Assembly: GCA_036749735.1 (NCBI GenBank)
Contig: DAINXV010000003.1
Location: 124,001 to 188,000, forward strand
Length of the DNA: 64,000 nt
Origin: Lawsonella sp012842085
GTDB taxonomy: Bacteria > Actinomycetota > Actinomycetes > Mycobacteriales > Mycobacteriaceae
Direction of reading: 5' to 3'
Shown piece after piece: positions 16,437 through 25,974 of the stretch (the stretch's first letter is position 1; the number at the start of each line of letters is the position of its first letter). The notes under the pieces are model-generated. The model was not told the origin of the DNA. It made no database searches and saw nothing but the letters and a program-made list of their open reading frames with translations. The position numbers and the translations under genes are program-made.

Positions 16437-18442
16437 TCTTTGTAGTTCCTTGTCATCAACGGGACCTTATCGAAGGTCAGTGGCTCTGCGTGGCGGGTGA
16501 AGGTGCGAGCACCTCCGCGATCGTCACCGGTGGACTCCCAGGCGGAAACGAAGCACCAGTGCTCATCGTCACGTTCTGCTTCACCTTCCGCAGTCTGGTG
16601 GTCATCACGGACGTGGGCACCACAGGACTCGTCGCGGTCGAGGGCGTCGATGGCCATGAGCTCGGCGAGCTCCATGTAGTCAGCAACGCGGCCGGCACGC
16701 TCGAGAACCTGGTTGAGTTCCTCGTCTTGACCAGTGATGTTCAGTCCGGTCCAGAACTCCTTGCGAAGTTCACGAATCTCTTCAATGGCCTTGGCCATCT
16801 CGTCGGCGGTACGGAAGACGCCCACGCCGCGGTAGAGAATCTTGCCAAGCTTCCGGTGGAAGTACTCGGGACCGTGCTCACCCTTGATGGACATGAGCGC
16901 ATCAATGCGGCTCTGGGTCCGGTTCATGGCTTCCTTCACTGCTTCGTCATCCAGCGACAGCTTCTCGGTGCCGAGGAGCGGTGCCAGGTAGTTCGGAACG
17001 GTGTAGGGAAGAGTGAACCAGCCGTCAACACAAGCGGAGAGGAGGGAGTTGGCGCCGAGACGGTTTGCACCGTGGTAGCCCCAACCACATTCGCCGCCTA
17101 CGAAGAGGCCCGGAATGGAGGTCATCTGGTTGTAGTCGCTCCACAGACCACCCATTGAGAAGTGGACGGTGGGGGCGATACGCATAGGAACCTCGTAGGG
17201 ATCTTCTGCGACAGCATCCTTGTACATGTCGAAGAGGTTGCCGTAACGCTCTGCAATGGTCTCCTTGCCGAGACGCTCAATGGCATCGCGGAAGTCCAGG
17301 TACACAGCGTTGTGCAGGGGTCCTACGCCACGTCCAGCGTTAATTTCGAGGGACAGGGCACGGGAGGCGACGTCACGCGGAACGAGGTTACCGAATGCGG
17401 GGTAGCGACGCTCCAGGAAGTAGTCGCGATCCTCTTCGGGAATGTCGTTGGCAGGGCGTTCGTCTCCAACCTTCTTCGGTACCCAAATCCGTCCGTCGTT
17501 GCGGAGGGATTCGGACATCAGAATGGTCTTGGACTGCCACTCACTGTTCTTCGGAAGTCCCGTGGGGTGGAACTGCATGAAGGACGGTGAGGCCATGTAG
17601 GCACCGCGCTGGTGGGCGCGCCACGCGGCCGAACCGTTGGAGTTCTTGGCCAGGGTGGAGTCGAAGTAGACGTTGCCGTATCCACCGGTGCCGAGAATAA
17701 CGGCATGTCCGGTGTGGGCACTCACTTCGCCGGTGACTAGATCGCGCATCACAACACCCTGGCAGCGTCCGTCCTTGATGATGAAGTCAAGAACTTCGGA
17801 GCGGGTGTGGAGCTTCACGGTGCCAGCATTGATCTGGCGCTGGAGCGCTTGGGCACCAGCCAGCTGCAACTGCTGTCCTGTCTGGCCACGGGTGTAGTAG
17901 GTGCGGGACACCTGCACACCACCGAAGGAGCGGGTGGCGAGGGTGCCGCCATACTCACGTGCGAAGGGTGCGCCAATGGCGTCCATGTGGTCGATGACTC
18001 GTACGCCTTCTTGGCCGAGGCGGTATGCGTCGGCTTCACGGCAACGGTAGTCACCACCCTTTACCGTGTCTTGGACGAAACGGTAAAGGGAGTCGTTGTC
18101 GACTTTGCGGGCGCGGGGCGAGTTAACGCCACCTTGCGCTGCAATGGAGTGGGCACGACGGGGAGCATCGTGGTAGGTGAAGGCCTCCACGTTGTATCCC
18201 AGTTCGCCCAGAGCGGCGGCTGCGCCGGATCCGGCGAGGCCGGTACCGACAACGAGAATCGTATATTTACGTCGGTTGAGGGGGCTGACCAGTTTAAAGT
18301 GGTCCATTGCCTCGTCCCAGGCTGTGGGAGTCGGGCTGTCTGGCACTTTGCCATCCAACACGTCACCAATTTTTACGCCCGGTACAACGGAGCTAGGGGC
18401 CACAAAGTCTTTGGCAGCCGAGGCAGAATCGGTAGTAGTCAC
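16433..18442 (-). CDS. sdhA: Succinate dehydrogenase flavoprotein subunit
   Basis: A 669-residue flavoprotein that oxidises succinate to fumarate. The FAD Rossmann motif is TILVVGTGLAGSGAAAALGE (about 61-80). RRAHSIAAQGG holds H98, the expected covalent FAD attachment. Further on are FMQFHPTGLP and the catalytic region around NIPEEDRDYFLERRYP. The N-terminal extension of about 55 residues and total length fit type-B-like enzymes. It is cotranscribed with sdhC (96 bp upstream) and sdhB. Confidence 0.96.
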   Translation of the reverse strand: MTTTDSASAAKDFVAPSSVVPGVKIGDVLDGKVPDSPTPTAWDEAMDHFKLVSPLNRRKYTILVVGTGLAGSGAAAALGELGYNVEAFTYHDAPRRAHSIAAQGGVNSPRARKVDNDSLYRFVQDTVKGGDYRCREADAYRLGQEGVRVIDHMDAIGAPFAREYGGTLATRSFGGVQVSRTYYTRGQTGQQLQLAGAQALQRQINAGTVKLHTRSEVLDFIIKDGRCQGVVMRDLVTGEVSAHTGHAVILGTGGYGNVYFDSTLAKNSNGSAAWRAHQRGAYMASPSFMQFHPTGLPKNSEWQSKTILMSESLRNDGRIWVPKKVGDERPANDIPEEDRDYFLERRYPAFGNLVPRDVASRALSLEINAGRGVGPLHNAVYLDFRDAIERLGKETIAERYGNLFDMYKDAVAEDPYEVPMRIAPTVHFSMGGLWSDYNQMTSIPGLFVGGECGWGYHGANRLGANSLLSACVDGWFTLPYTVPNYLAPLLGTEKLSLDDEAVKEAMNRTQSRIDALMSIKGEHGPEYFHRKLGKILYRGVGVFRTADEMAKAIEEIRELRKEFWTGLNITGQDEELNQVLERAGRVADYMELAELMAIDALDRDESCGAHVRDDHQTAEGEAERDDEHWCFVSAWESTGDDRGGARTFTRHAEPLTFDKVPLMTRNYKE

Positions 18443-18538
18443 TGCCTACGTCTCCTTTTCTTCTGTAGCTATAAAAGCTTCGGGAGCGGGGTGGTCTGGT
18501 ATCCACACTGCTCTTTGGTTCTTCTGAACTCTTGTTCG

Positions 18539-19414
18539 TTAGAGGGCGCCGAGATAGCCCAAAGCTGCTTGGGCCATGCCGTCAAATCCCTGGTTAGGAA
18601 CAGCGAGGTCGATCGGGGAGATAACTCCCGTGGACACACAGATCACAATGGCGAGGTTGCCGAGGCAGACCAGGCCAGCGATGATGCCACCAATAACAGC
18701 TAAGACAGCGCGTAGGCGTTGACCCGTGGCGCCAAAGTCGTTAGCAGTGGTAGCTACGCCATGCTCAATGTGGATAAAGAGCAAGATGACGGTAATCGCA
18801 TAGAACACAGCCACAGCAGGTCTGTCGAAACTGGCGATCATATTGTTATATGCGTCGCCGTGTTCGAAGCCTGCGCCAGTCGCTCCAACAGTCAGGTCAA
18901 GAATGTGGAACACAATGAATGCGGCCACAATAAGACCCGTGCCGAGCATGAACTTGGCGGAAAGACCACGTGCGGTGCTTACCTTGCGAGGACCGCGACC
19001 ATGTGCCTGGCGGCCACGCCACCAGAGCAGGATGCCTGAGGTGAAGTGCAGAACAATACACACAAGCAGAACGATGCGGAAGATCCAGAGGACTCCCTCA
19101 TATCCCAAAAGTCCCGCAAGCAGAGTGCGGAGCCAGTGGGCGTAATCGTTCATTGCGTGGGCCTGCATACCAACTTGGTCTACTGAATAGCCCTTGCTGA
19201 GATCGAATTGACTAATGATGTACGGATCCTTGAACATCTTCAAGTTTCCGATCATGTGGACAAGCAAGAAAAGTGCAAAGACCCAACCAGTCAACGCCAT
19301 GATGAATTTGGCGAGCCAGCTTGGGTAAAACGGTTTCTTGCGTATATGTGCGCGCTTTTCGGTGCCGGTCGTCGCCGCGCTGCGCTTTGCGACGGCGGTA
19401 CTCTTTCCGGCCAT
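18539..19414 (-). CDS. sdhC: Succinate dehydrogenase cytochrome b subunit
   Basis: A 291-residue membrane anchor with about five hydrophobic helices after a basic N-terminus. Histidines placed to ligate haem lie in LVHMIGNLKMF, LHFTSGILLWW, VFHILDLTVG and FIHIEHGVATT. It receives electrons from SdhB and reduces menaquinone. The start has a good ribosome binding site (GGGAGG, 4 bases before ATG). The 438-bp region upstream carries candidate operators described separately. Confidence 0.92.
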   Translation of the reverse strand: MAGKSTAVAKRSAATTGTEKRAHIRKKPFYPSWLAKFIMALTGWVFALFLLVHMIGNLKMFKDPYIISQFDLSKGYSVDQVGMQAHAMNDYAHWLRTLLAGLLGYEGVLWIFRIVLLVCIVLHFTSGILLWWRGRQAHGRGPRKVSTARGLSAKFMLGTGLIVAAFIVFHILDLTVGATGAGFEHGDAYNNMIASFDRPAVAVFYAITVILLFIHIEHGVATTANDFGATGQRLRAVLAVIGGIIAGLVCLGNLAIVICVSTGVISPIDLAVPNQGFDGMAQAALGYLGAL

Positions 19415-19852
19415 GGAACCTCCCTTGTTTGGGTTTACCTACCCTCAACTCTAGCGGTTGAGACACCCGTCTCGAACCCCCCTGACGGCTTTATTTGCGC
19501 TGGTTAGGGTACCCTTACACGGCTTTTAAAACACCTTGACAGGGGGCTAAATCACAATCTTCGAGACACCATTTACACAACAGTTTTCTTGCGTAAATTA
19601 GGAAGGCATTAATTCGCTCACAATGAGCTTTAAACAAAAAGGCCTAGACCTGTCTGTTGTCAGGAGTTGCCGACTGGAGACGCAAAGATATTTCCGAAAT
19701 TGGAAAGTAGGACACCGTTTTTCAGTCCCCTAAAGGACTTGGACAAGGCACCTAAAAGTGTCTTGAAAATTCCACCTATAAAATAACTTTACCCCCGCAA
19801 TGTGACGAAAATCACCGCAGTTTTTGGAAAGAAATCGCTCTATTTAAGCAGA
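19415..19852. other. 438-bp gene-free region upstream of sdhC
   Basis: It separates sdhC (start at 19414) from the 3' end of the GH65 gene. No reading frame is convincing. It holds the CRP/GlxR-like box at 19801-19816, a palindrome AGGGTACCCT in an imperfect DtxR/IdeR-like setting (19502-19518), and an 8-bp hairpin at 19744-19765 with no T run. There is no clear terminator for the GH65 gene. Confidence 0.6.
19801..19816. promoter_or_regulatory. CRP/GlxR-type binding site upstream of sdhC
   Basis: TGTGACGAAAATCACC matches the CRP-family consensus TGTGA-N6-TCACA except for the last base. GlxR is known to bind upstream of sdhCAB in Corynebacterium glutamicum. Here the site is about 390 bp before the sdhC start, farther than usual, and just after the GH65 gene. 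Confidence 0.5.
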
Positions 19853-22333
19853 TTAACCTTTCTGAACCGTTACAGGAGCCTGGTCGGTCAACTCGACTTC
19901 TTTACCCCAGACCTCGAACAACAACGGCTCATCGTCCTCATCACAGGACACCATCGACAACGTCACCTGCTCGTGGTCCATCTCCACCAGGACGTGTTCA
20001 CCCCGAATATGAAGGCGATACTTCAACCCCTCCCACTCTTCTGGAAGGGCAGGATCAATCGTCAACCGGCCGTCATAGTCGCGATAACCACCGAAACCAA
20101 ACACGAGAGCCGACCAAATACCACCACACGACGCAATATGCAGGCCATCTGCCGAATTTCCGTGCAAGTTACACAGATCTACATAAAGGGCTTGCTGGAA
20201 AAGCGGCATCGCCACATTGTGGTAGCCCAACTCTGCCGCCAAAATGCATTGCACCACAGCGGAAAGAGAAGAGTCGCCAGTTGTGAGTGGATCGTAGTAA
20301 TCGAAGTCGGCCCGCTTCAGCTCCTCGGTGAACTCCACCCCGCGCAAGAAGAGCGCCAAGACCACATCCGCCTGTTTAATAACCTGGTAACGGTAAATCG
20401 TAAGCGGATGGTAGTGCAGCAATAGAGGCCGCTTGGGCTGAGCGTCGTCCTTATTCCAGATCTCGCGCTCCAAAAAGTGCGCATCCTGGGGGTGGATACC
20501 CATCTTCTCGTCGAACGGAATAAACATTGCGGAAGCAGCCCGCTTCCACCTGCCAATTTCTTCTGGCTGCAGCCCCACACGCCGCACCATTGCCTGGAAA
20601 CTCTCATCATCCACGCGTTGCAACTGCTCCACCCATTCGGCAGCAATCCGCATGTTGTAGCGCGCCATCACATTCGTGAAAAGGTTGTCGTTTACTACCG
20701 TGGTGTATTCGTCAGGGCCGGTGACGCCATGAATATGGAGCTTCCCGTCCTTGCCGAAGAATCCCAGGTCCTCCCACAGCCGAGCCGTCTCCACCAAAAT
20801 GTCGAGACCTTCCCGGAAAAGAAAATCCGAATCCCCGGTAGCACGTGCGTATTGCATTGTGGCATAGGCAATATCAGCATCAATGTGGTACTGCGCAGTA
20901 CCCGCTGCATAGTAGGCGCTGGCTTCCTCGCCATTAATAGTGCGCCACGGATACAAGGCACCTTTTTGGTCCAATTCGACCGCACGCTCCCGCGCCTTCG
21001 GCAGCATCTGGTAGCGGAAACGCAAATTATTGCGAGCCACCTGCGGCATTGTGTAGGTGAGGAAAGGCATGACATATATCTCGGTATCCCAGAAATAATG
21101 CCCCGAGTAGCCCGACCCCGTCACCCCCTTGGCCGCAATGCCTAAATCCTCGGCACGCAGCGAGTTTTGGAAAAGCTGGAACAGGTTCCACCGGACTGCC
21201 TGCTGCACCTCCGGCTGGCCGGGAATCTCCACATCGGCATGCTTCCAGAAGTCCCCCGTAATCTTTTCCTGCTGCTCCAGATACTTCTCGGGACCGTGCT
21301 CCATAGCCCGGCGCAAAGTCCGATCCACCCGATCCAGCAGCTCCTGCGCAGACATGCGGCGCGAATCGTGATAGGTGAAAAACTTAACAAGCCGGATGGG
21401 TTCACCCGGGACAGCGCTCACCTGGTACTCCACCTTGGCTTGGTCAGCAGTGGAGGTGGAGGTGATATGGAAATCGTTCTTGGTGGAGAGTTCGTGCGTC
21501 GCACCGACTGCCAGTGTCATACCGGAGTGCGCGGTACGGTACGACAGTTTCACCGTCTCCCCCTCGTCTACTTGCAGCAGTGGGAGGAGGACCCGATTCG
21601 CAAAGTCTTCCGCCTGGCGCGGGTCGAAAGTGGTGTTGACGGAGTCGTCGGGCATATTGACACTGGCGACCCACCGGTCTGGGTCTTGCGTCGAGCCGAA
21701 TTCATCCTGACCGTCTTGGCGGTTCAAGATTTGGGAAGACAGCACCACCGGGGCATGGTCTTCCGGTAGCACCAGATCGATGATCTCGATACCAAGGTGA
21801 CGGTCGCTGAAAGACACCATCCGGGTGAAGTCGATGAGCACTTTTTTGCCGGATGGGGTACGCCACTCTAGGGAGCGGTTGAGCGTACCTTTCCGGAAGT
21901 CCAGGCTGCGTTCGTAGAAGAACAGATCGGCGGTGGAGACGCGCAGGGGTTCGTCATCGACATAGATGCGAATGGTTTTCGCGTCGGGGGCGTTGATGAT
22001 GGATTGTCCGACGCGCGCCAACCCGTAGGCATCTTCCGCGTGGCGAATATCCCATGTTTCGTGGAACCCGTTGATGTAGGTGCCGTTCATGAAGGCGTCG
22101 CGGCCTTCTTCGGGGGTGCCACGAATGCCGATGTAACCGTTGCCGAGGCTAAAAATGGATTCCACGACTCCGAGCTTCTCCGTGGGTGGCTCGGTCTCGA
22201 TCCATTTCCAGGGATCTACCGGGTGGGCGCTTCGGTCCACTTCCGGTGTGCCAAAGTAGCTGCGCAGGTTGGGACGATCCCGGTGCGGTCCGGTACTCGT
22301 AATTTGTTCTTCGTGAATGGTGGGTTCGGACAT
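19853..22333 (-). CDS. Glycoside hydrolase family 65 protein (probable disaccharide phosphorylase)
   Basis: An 826-residue GH65 enzyme. The N-terminal beta-sandwich begins with the typical ESIFSLGNGYIGIRG. The (alpha/alpha)6 barrel has TGSGYSGHYFWDTEIYVMP and the catalytic acid E542 in VTGPDEYTTVVNDN. A C-terminal beta domain follows. GH65 members are phosphorylases of trehalose, maltose, kojibiose and similar sugars, or hydrolases. The phosphomutase-like gene directly upstream (TAATG overlap) argues for a phosphorylase releasing beta-glucose 1-phosphate. The pair resembles Rv3400-Rv3401. The substrate cannot be read from sequence. Confidence 0.85.
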   Translation of the reverse strand: MSEPTIHEEQITSTGPHRDRPNLRSYFGTPEVDRSAHPVDPWKWIETEPPTEKLGVVESIFSLGNGYIGIRGTPEEGRDAFMNGTYINGFHETWDIRHAEDAYGLARVGQSIINAPDAKTIRIYVDDEPLRVSTADLFFYERSLDFRKGTLNRSLEWRTPSGKKVLIDFTRMVSFSDRHLGIEIIDLVLPEDHAPVVLSSQILNRQDGQDEFGSTQDPDRWVASVNMPDDSVNTTFDPRQAEDFANRVLLPLLQVDEGETVKLSYRTAHSGMTLAVGATHELSTKNDFHITSTSTADQAKVEYQVSAVPGEPIRLVKFFTYHDSRRMSAQELLDRVDRTLRRAMEHGPEKYLEQQEKITGDFWKHADVEIPGQPEVQQAVRWNLFQLFQNSLRAEDLGIAAKGVTGSGYSGHYFWDTEIYVMPFLTYTMPQVARNNLRFRYQMLPKARERAVELDQKGALYPWRTINGEEASAYYAAGTAQYHIDADIAYATMQYARATGDSDFLFREGLDILVETARLWEDLGFFGKDGKLHIHGVTGPDEYTTVVNDNLFTNVMARYNMRIAAEWVEQLQRVDDESFQAMVRRVGLQPEEIGRWKRAASAMFIPFDEKMGIHPQDAHFLEREIWNKDDAQPKRPLLLHYHPLTIYRYQVIKQADVVLALFLRGVEFTEELKRADFDYYDPLTTGDSSLSAVVQCILAAELGYHNVAMPLFQQALYVDLCNLHGNSADGLHIASCGGIWSALVFGFGGYRDYDGRLTIDPALPEEWEGLKYRLHIRGEHVLVEMDHEQVTLSMVSCDEDDEPLLFEVWGKEVELTDQAPVTVQKG

Positions 22334-23094
22334 TACAACACCTCCGCGAGATCAGTAACGACGAGGTCGGCTCCCGCCTCCAGTAGTTCTTGCTCTCCAG
22401 TTCCGCGATCCACACCAATCACCAGCGCGAAGTTCCCGGCGCGTCCAGCGGCGACCCCGGAGGTGGCATCTTCCACCACCACACAGTCGGGGGCGGACAG
22501 TCCAAGCAGTTGTGCTGCGTGGAGGTAAGTGTCCGGTGCGGGTTTGCCCGGCAGGTTCTGGTCGATCGCAGTATTGCCGTCAACAATAATCTTAAAACGG
22601 GAAAGCAGTCCAGCGGCCTTTAGCACAGGCCGAGTATTGCGGGAGGGGGAGACGACGGCGTAGCGGATACCAAGCTTGTCGGCAGCGTCGAGCATTGCGA
22701 CTGTTCCCGGATACGCGGTAATGCCCTCTGTATGGAGGGTCCGCAAGAATTCATCGTTTTTTTGGAGCCCGAGTTTTTCGACGACGACCGCATCTTCGGC
22801 CTCTGGGAGCGAACGCGACCGCAGCATTTCGCGCACTCCGTCCAGGCGGTGCCGGCCGTCCACGTATTTGTGGTAGTCCTCCAACGTGTAGGGAGCAATG
22901 TCGCGGCCTAGCTCTGCGGCGCGTTTTTCCAAGTAGGGGGCAAAAAGATTGTGCCAAGCACGTTTATGAATATCGAGAGTCGGTGTTATGACACCATCGA
23001 GGTCAAGTAATAAGCCCTGACATTCTTGCCAGTGGCCGGCTTTCAAAGGGTCTGCAGCGGTCGGTTTCTCGTCTGTAAAGAACTCACGGCTCAT
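22333..23094 (-). CDS. Beta-phosphoglucomutase-like HAD hydrolase
   Basis: A HAD-superfamily protein with LLLDLDGVITPTLDIH (nucleophile and acid Asp, DxD), a helical cap, VVSPSRNTRPVLKAAG, GKPAPDTYLHAAQLLG and VVEDATSGVAAGRAG. It is expected to convert beta-glucose 1-phosphate to glucose 6-phosphate for the GH65 partner, whose start overlaps its stop. Two in-frame ATGs exist, 23106 and 23094. The second gives 253 residues and is chosen because TATGCT lies 7 bases upstream, the leaderless pattern; the first has no such element. Confidence 0.82.
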   Translation of the reverse strand: MSREFFTDEKPTAADPLKAGHWQECQGLLLDLDGVITPTLDIHKRAWHNLFAPYLEKRAAELGRDIAPYTLEDYHKYVDGRHRLDGVREMLRSRSLPEAEDAVVVEKLGLQKNDEFLRTLHTEGITAYPGTVAMLDAADKLGIRYAVVSPSRNTRPVLKAAGLLSRFKIIVDGNTAIDQNLPGKPAPDTYLHAAQLLGLSAPDCVVVEDATSGVAAGRAGNFALVIGVDRGTGEQELLEAGADLVVTDLAEVL

Positions 23095-23171
23095 AGTTAT
23101 AAGCATAACGACGGAAACACTAATAAGCTCCTAGATCTTGATTTCTATCAGCGCACGGTAAGTTATAGGGC

Positions 23172-24275
23172 ATGACGGAGTCCAACAAGCCTAACCCGCC
23201 CTTCGTCCAGAAGGACATGGAGCGGCAAATTCCCCGCCGATGGAAGATCGCGCTCATCGTGACCGCGATCATCCTGGGACTCACCGTTTATCCCGGAAAA
23301 TGGTTGAGTTCCCAGCCCCTGTTCGCCCTGCTGGTGGCGCCCCGCAGTCTCTGGATTGTGGTGTCACTCATTGCTCTACTTATCAGTGTCATTGTGTTCA
23401 TGGTGCGCTGGCGCCGGCGACTGCCACGCCGCGTTGCATCCCTCTTCATGGCGATCACCATGGTGGCTGCCTTTGCGAACGTCATTATTGGTTGGGGCGA
23501 AGGTCTCCGCACTTTCCCACTCGACTCCGTCACCACCAAAGAAAAAGGCTATTTCGGCACGGACATTACCGTGATGTCCCTCAACACCAATGAGGGGAAA
23601 GCCAAGCCCCAAGACATCGCCAAACTGGGGAAGAAGGTGGGAGCGGACATTATTGCGCTCACCGAAATCGATCCCCAGGATGCCAAGAAGGTTGCCCAGC
23701 TCATGGAGGATGCCGGCACCCCAATGCAGGTTTTCGACTCGGTGGAAAGCACCCGCGCTGGCAATCCGAAGCGGGACAACACCTCGCTGCTTGTGTCGAT
23801 CTACTTCGGCACCTATGAGGTGGATAAATCCATCACCCCGAACACCCACTTGGGTGCGGTCGCTGTTAAACCCGTGAGCTACGACGCCAACTTCCTGTAT
23901 CTGCCCACGTTGGCTGCCGGACACGCATTCCCCCCGGGTGTCACCTCCACCCGCAAATGGCGCAACGATGTGTCAGAAATGTTGAAACTCTGCCACGATG
24001 CACGCGGTGGAAACCTCATTCTGGCGGGCGACTTTAATGCTGCTCCCTGGCATGGTGTGCTCTCCGATACGGGTGCCTGCCAAAGTGCCCTCGCTGCAGC
24101 CGATAGCGGATCGGTGGGAACCTGGCCCACCTACCTCCCCAAGATTCTGGGTATCCCGATTGACCACATTATGGTGTCGAAAACCCGCTGGGGCACAGTG
24201 AGCTCCACCCTCACCACAGTGCCGGGCTCGGACCACCGCGCCCTCTTGGCGAAACTCCGCTACGTCGCGATCTAA
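23172..24275 (+). CDS. Membrane-anchored endonuclease/exonuclease/phosphatase family protein
   Basis: A 367-residue protein with three predicted N-terminal membrane helices (about 24-42, 55-78 and 92-112) and a C-terminal EEP-fold domain. EEP motifs are VMSLNTNEG, IIALTEIDP (metal-binding Glu), LAGDFNAAPWHG and PGSDHRALLAKL (catalytic His). The domain is probably outside the membrane. Members cleave phosphodiesters in nucleic acids or lipids; which one applies here is unknown. TAAGTT 7 bases before the ATG supports leaderless initiation. Confidence 0.82.
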   Translation: MTESNKPNPPFVQKDMERQIPRRWKIALIVTAIILGLTVYPGKWLSSQPLFALLVAPRSLWIVVSLIALLISVIVFMVRWRRRLPRRVASLFMAITMVAAFANVIIGWGEGLRTFPLDSVTTKEKGYFGTDITVMSLNTNEGKAKPQDIAKLGKKVGADIIALTEIDPQDAKKVAQLMEDAGTPMQVFDSVESTRAGNPKRDNTSLLVSIYFGTYEVDKSITPNTHLGAVAVKPVSYDANFLYLPTLAAGHAFPPGVTSTRKWRNDVSEMLKLCHDARGGNLILAGDFNAAPWHGVLSDTGACQSALAAADSGSVGTWPTYLPKILGIPIDHIMVSKTRWGTVSSTLTTVPGSDHRALLAKLRYVAI

Positions 24276-24288
24276 AAGAAGTGTCGAT

Positions 24289-25770
24289 CTAAAGATTAAT
24301 CATTGACCCCAGCACACCTTCGGCGGACTCTTTCAGTGCCTCCGAAAGACTGGGGTGGATGTGAACCGTATTCGCGATCTCCTCGGACGTCAGCTCCCAG
24401 CGCTGCGCCAACACATATTCGGCTAGCAACTCGGAGGCGTGCGGCCCAATAATGTGGGCACCCAGTAGCTCCCCATAGCGGCCATCCGCAATAAGCTTCA
24501 CGAATCCTACTCCCTCCCCCAGTCCCTGGGCTTTTCCGTTGGCGCTGAACGGGAATTTGCTGACATTCACCTCCACCGAGGGGTCTTGTTCTGCCAGCAT
24601 GTCAGCTTCTTCTTCGGTAAGCCCGAAGGAGGCGACCTGCGGATTACAGAAGGTGGCACGGGGCATCATGCGATAATCCTCAATCGGTTCCGTCTCCACT
24701 CCACCAATAGTGTCGGCCGCAACCACGCCTTGGGCTTCCGCGACGTGCGCGAGTTGGAGCTTCCCGGTCACATCCCCCACCGCATAAATATGGGGCACAT
24801 TAGTGCGCAGATATCCGTCCACCGCAATTGCTCCCCCCTCGGTAAGCTGCACCCCCGTATTCTCCAAACCGTAGCCTTCGGTGTTGGGCCGGAAGCCAGT
24901 GGAGATCAAGCACCGCTCCGCGTAAATAGTTTCCGGAATGGAATCCTCCGGAATGTGGCCGTCCTTATCCGGCACCGGAGCAATATCAACTTCCACCCCA
25001 TCACCCGTGGGTCGCACGGCCTCCGTCTTAAAGGATTTGCGAACAATAACGCCTAGTTTGCGGTAGTGCTTCAGGATCTCGGCGGACACTTCCGCATCCT
25101 CCCGCGGCAGCAGGCGGTCCTCATACTCCACCACCGTCACCCGCACCCCATAGTTGGCCAGCACATACGCGAACTCCATGCCAATAGGCCCCGCCCCCAC
25201 AATAACGATGCTGTGGGGCAGCTCCGGGTTCAGGATGTGCTCCTCGAAAGAAACGATAGGGCCGCCTAATTCCACGTCGGGAAGGCTGGCTGCGTGGGCG
25301 CCGGTGGCGATAATGCAGTTGTCAAAGGTGTAGGTGACGGGTTCGGCGTCGTCCCGTTCCACTCGAATAGTGTGGTCGTCTTGGAACATGCCCCAGCCAT
25401 GCACTTCCGTGATCTTGTTTTTGCGCATCAGGTAGTGGATGCCCTTGACGATGCGGGCGGAGACTTCACGGCTGCGCTTGTGGGCGACGCCGTAATCCAT
25501 GCAGATGCCATCGGCGAAAATGCCGTAGTCTTCCGCATGGTGCATAACGGTATTGGCGATCTCGGCATTGTGGAGAAGTGCTTTGGAGGGAATGCAGCCT
25601 ACGTTCAAGCAGATGCCGCCCCAGTAGCGCTCTTCTACGATAGTGACGCTCATGCCGAGTTGGGCGGCGCGGATGGCCGCGACATATCCGCCGGGTCCGG
25701 CTCCCAAGACGAGGAGGTCGGTGTGTTTGGTGTCGGACTCAGCACGGTCTGCGGACATGTCGTTCATCAT
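24289..25770 (-). CDS. lpd: Dihydrolipoyl dehydrogenase
   Basis: A 493-residue FAD disulphide oxidoreductase, the E3 component of 2-oxo-acid dehydrogenase complexes. It has LLVLGAGPGGYVAAIRAAQLG (FAD), the redox disulphide in GGICLNVGCIPSK (C54 and C59), VIVGAGPIGMEFAYVLANYG (NAD), ISTGFRPNTEG, and the C-terminal HIHPSLSEALKESAEGV with the catalytic His-Glu. Start ATG at 25770 has TAGGAT 7 bases upstream (leaderless). Later in-frame ATGs at residues 2 and 5 are possible. It probably corresponds to lpdC (Rv0462). Confidence 0.93.
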   Translation of the reverse strand: MMNDMSADRAESDTKHTDLLVLGAGPGGYVAAIRAAQLGMSVTIVEERYWGGICLNVGCIPSKALLHNAEIANTVMHHAEDYGIFADGICMDYGVAHKRSREVSARIVKGIHYLMRKNKITEVHGWGMFQDDHTIRVERDDAEPVTYTFDNCIIATGAHAASLPDVELGGPIVSFEEHILNPELPHSIVIVGAGPIGMEFAYVLANYGVRVTVVEYEDRLLPREDAEVSAEILKHYRKLGVIVRKSFKTEAVRPTGDGVEVDIAPVPDKDGHIPEDSIPETIYAERCLISTGFRPNTEGYGLENTGVQLTEGGAIAVDGYLRTNVPHIYAVGDVTGKLQLAHVAEAQGVVAADTIGGVETEPIEDYRMMPRATFCNPQVASFGLTEEEADMLAEQDPSVEVNVSKFPFSANGKAQGLGEGVGFVKLIADGRYGELLGAHIIGPHASELLAEYVLAQRWELTSEEIANTVHIHPSLSEALKESAEGVLGSMINL

Positions 25771-25974
25771 GATTACGATCCTAGTTGCTCGGGAACCGAT
25801 TAGGGAGCGTAAAGCACGGTAAATATGTTACTAATGTGGCATAAATTAACTACCGGGAATACACAACTGCGCATGATATCCGATAATCTAGTAAGGCACC
25901 GCTTATAATGCACCCGAGATCCCCCCTGCGATAAATAAAAAATATCGCACAAAAGCCCTAATGGAGGTCTTCAG

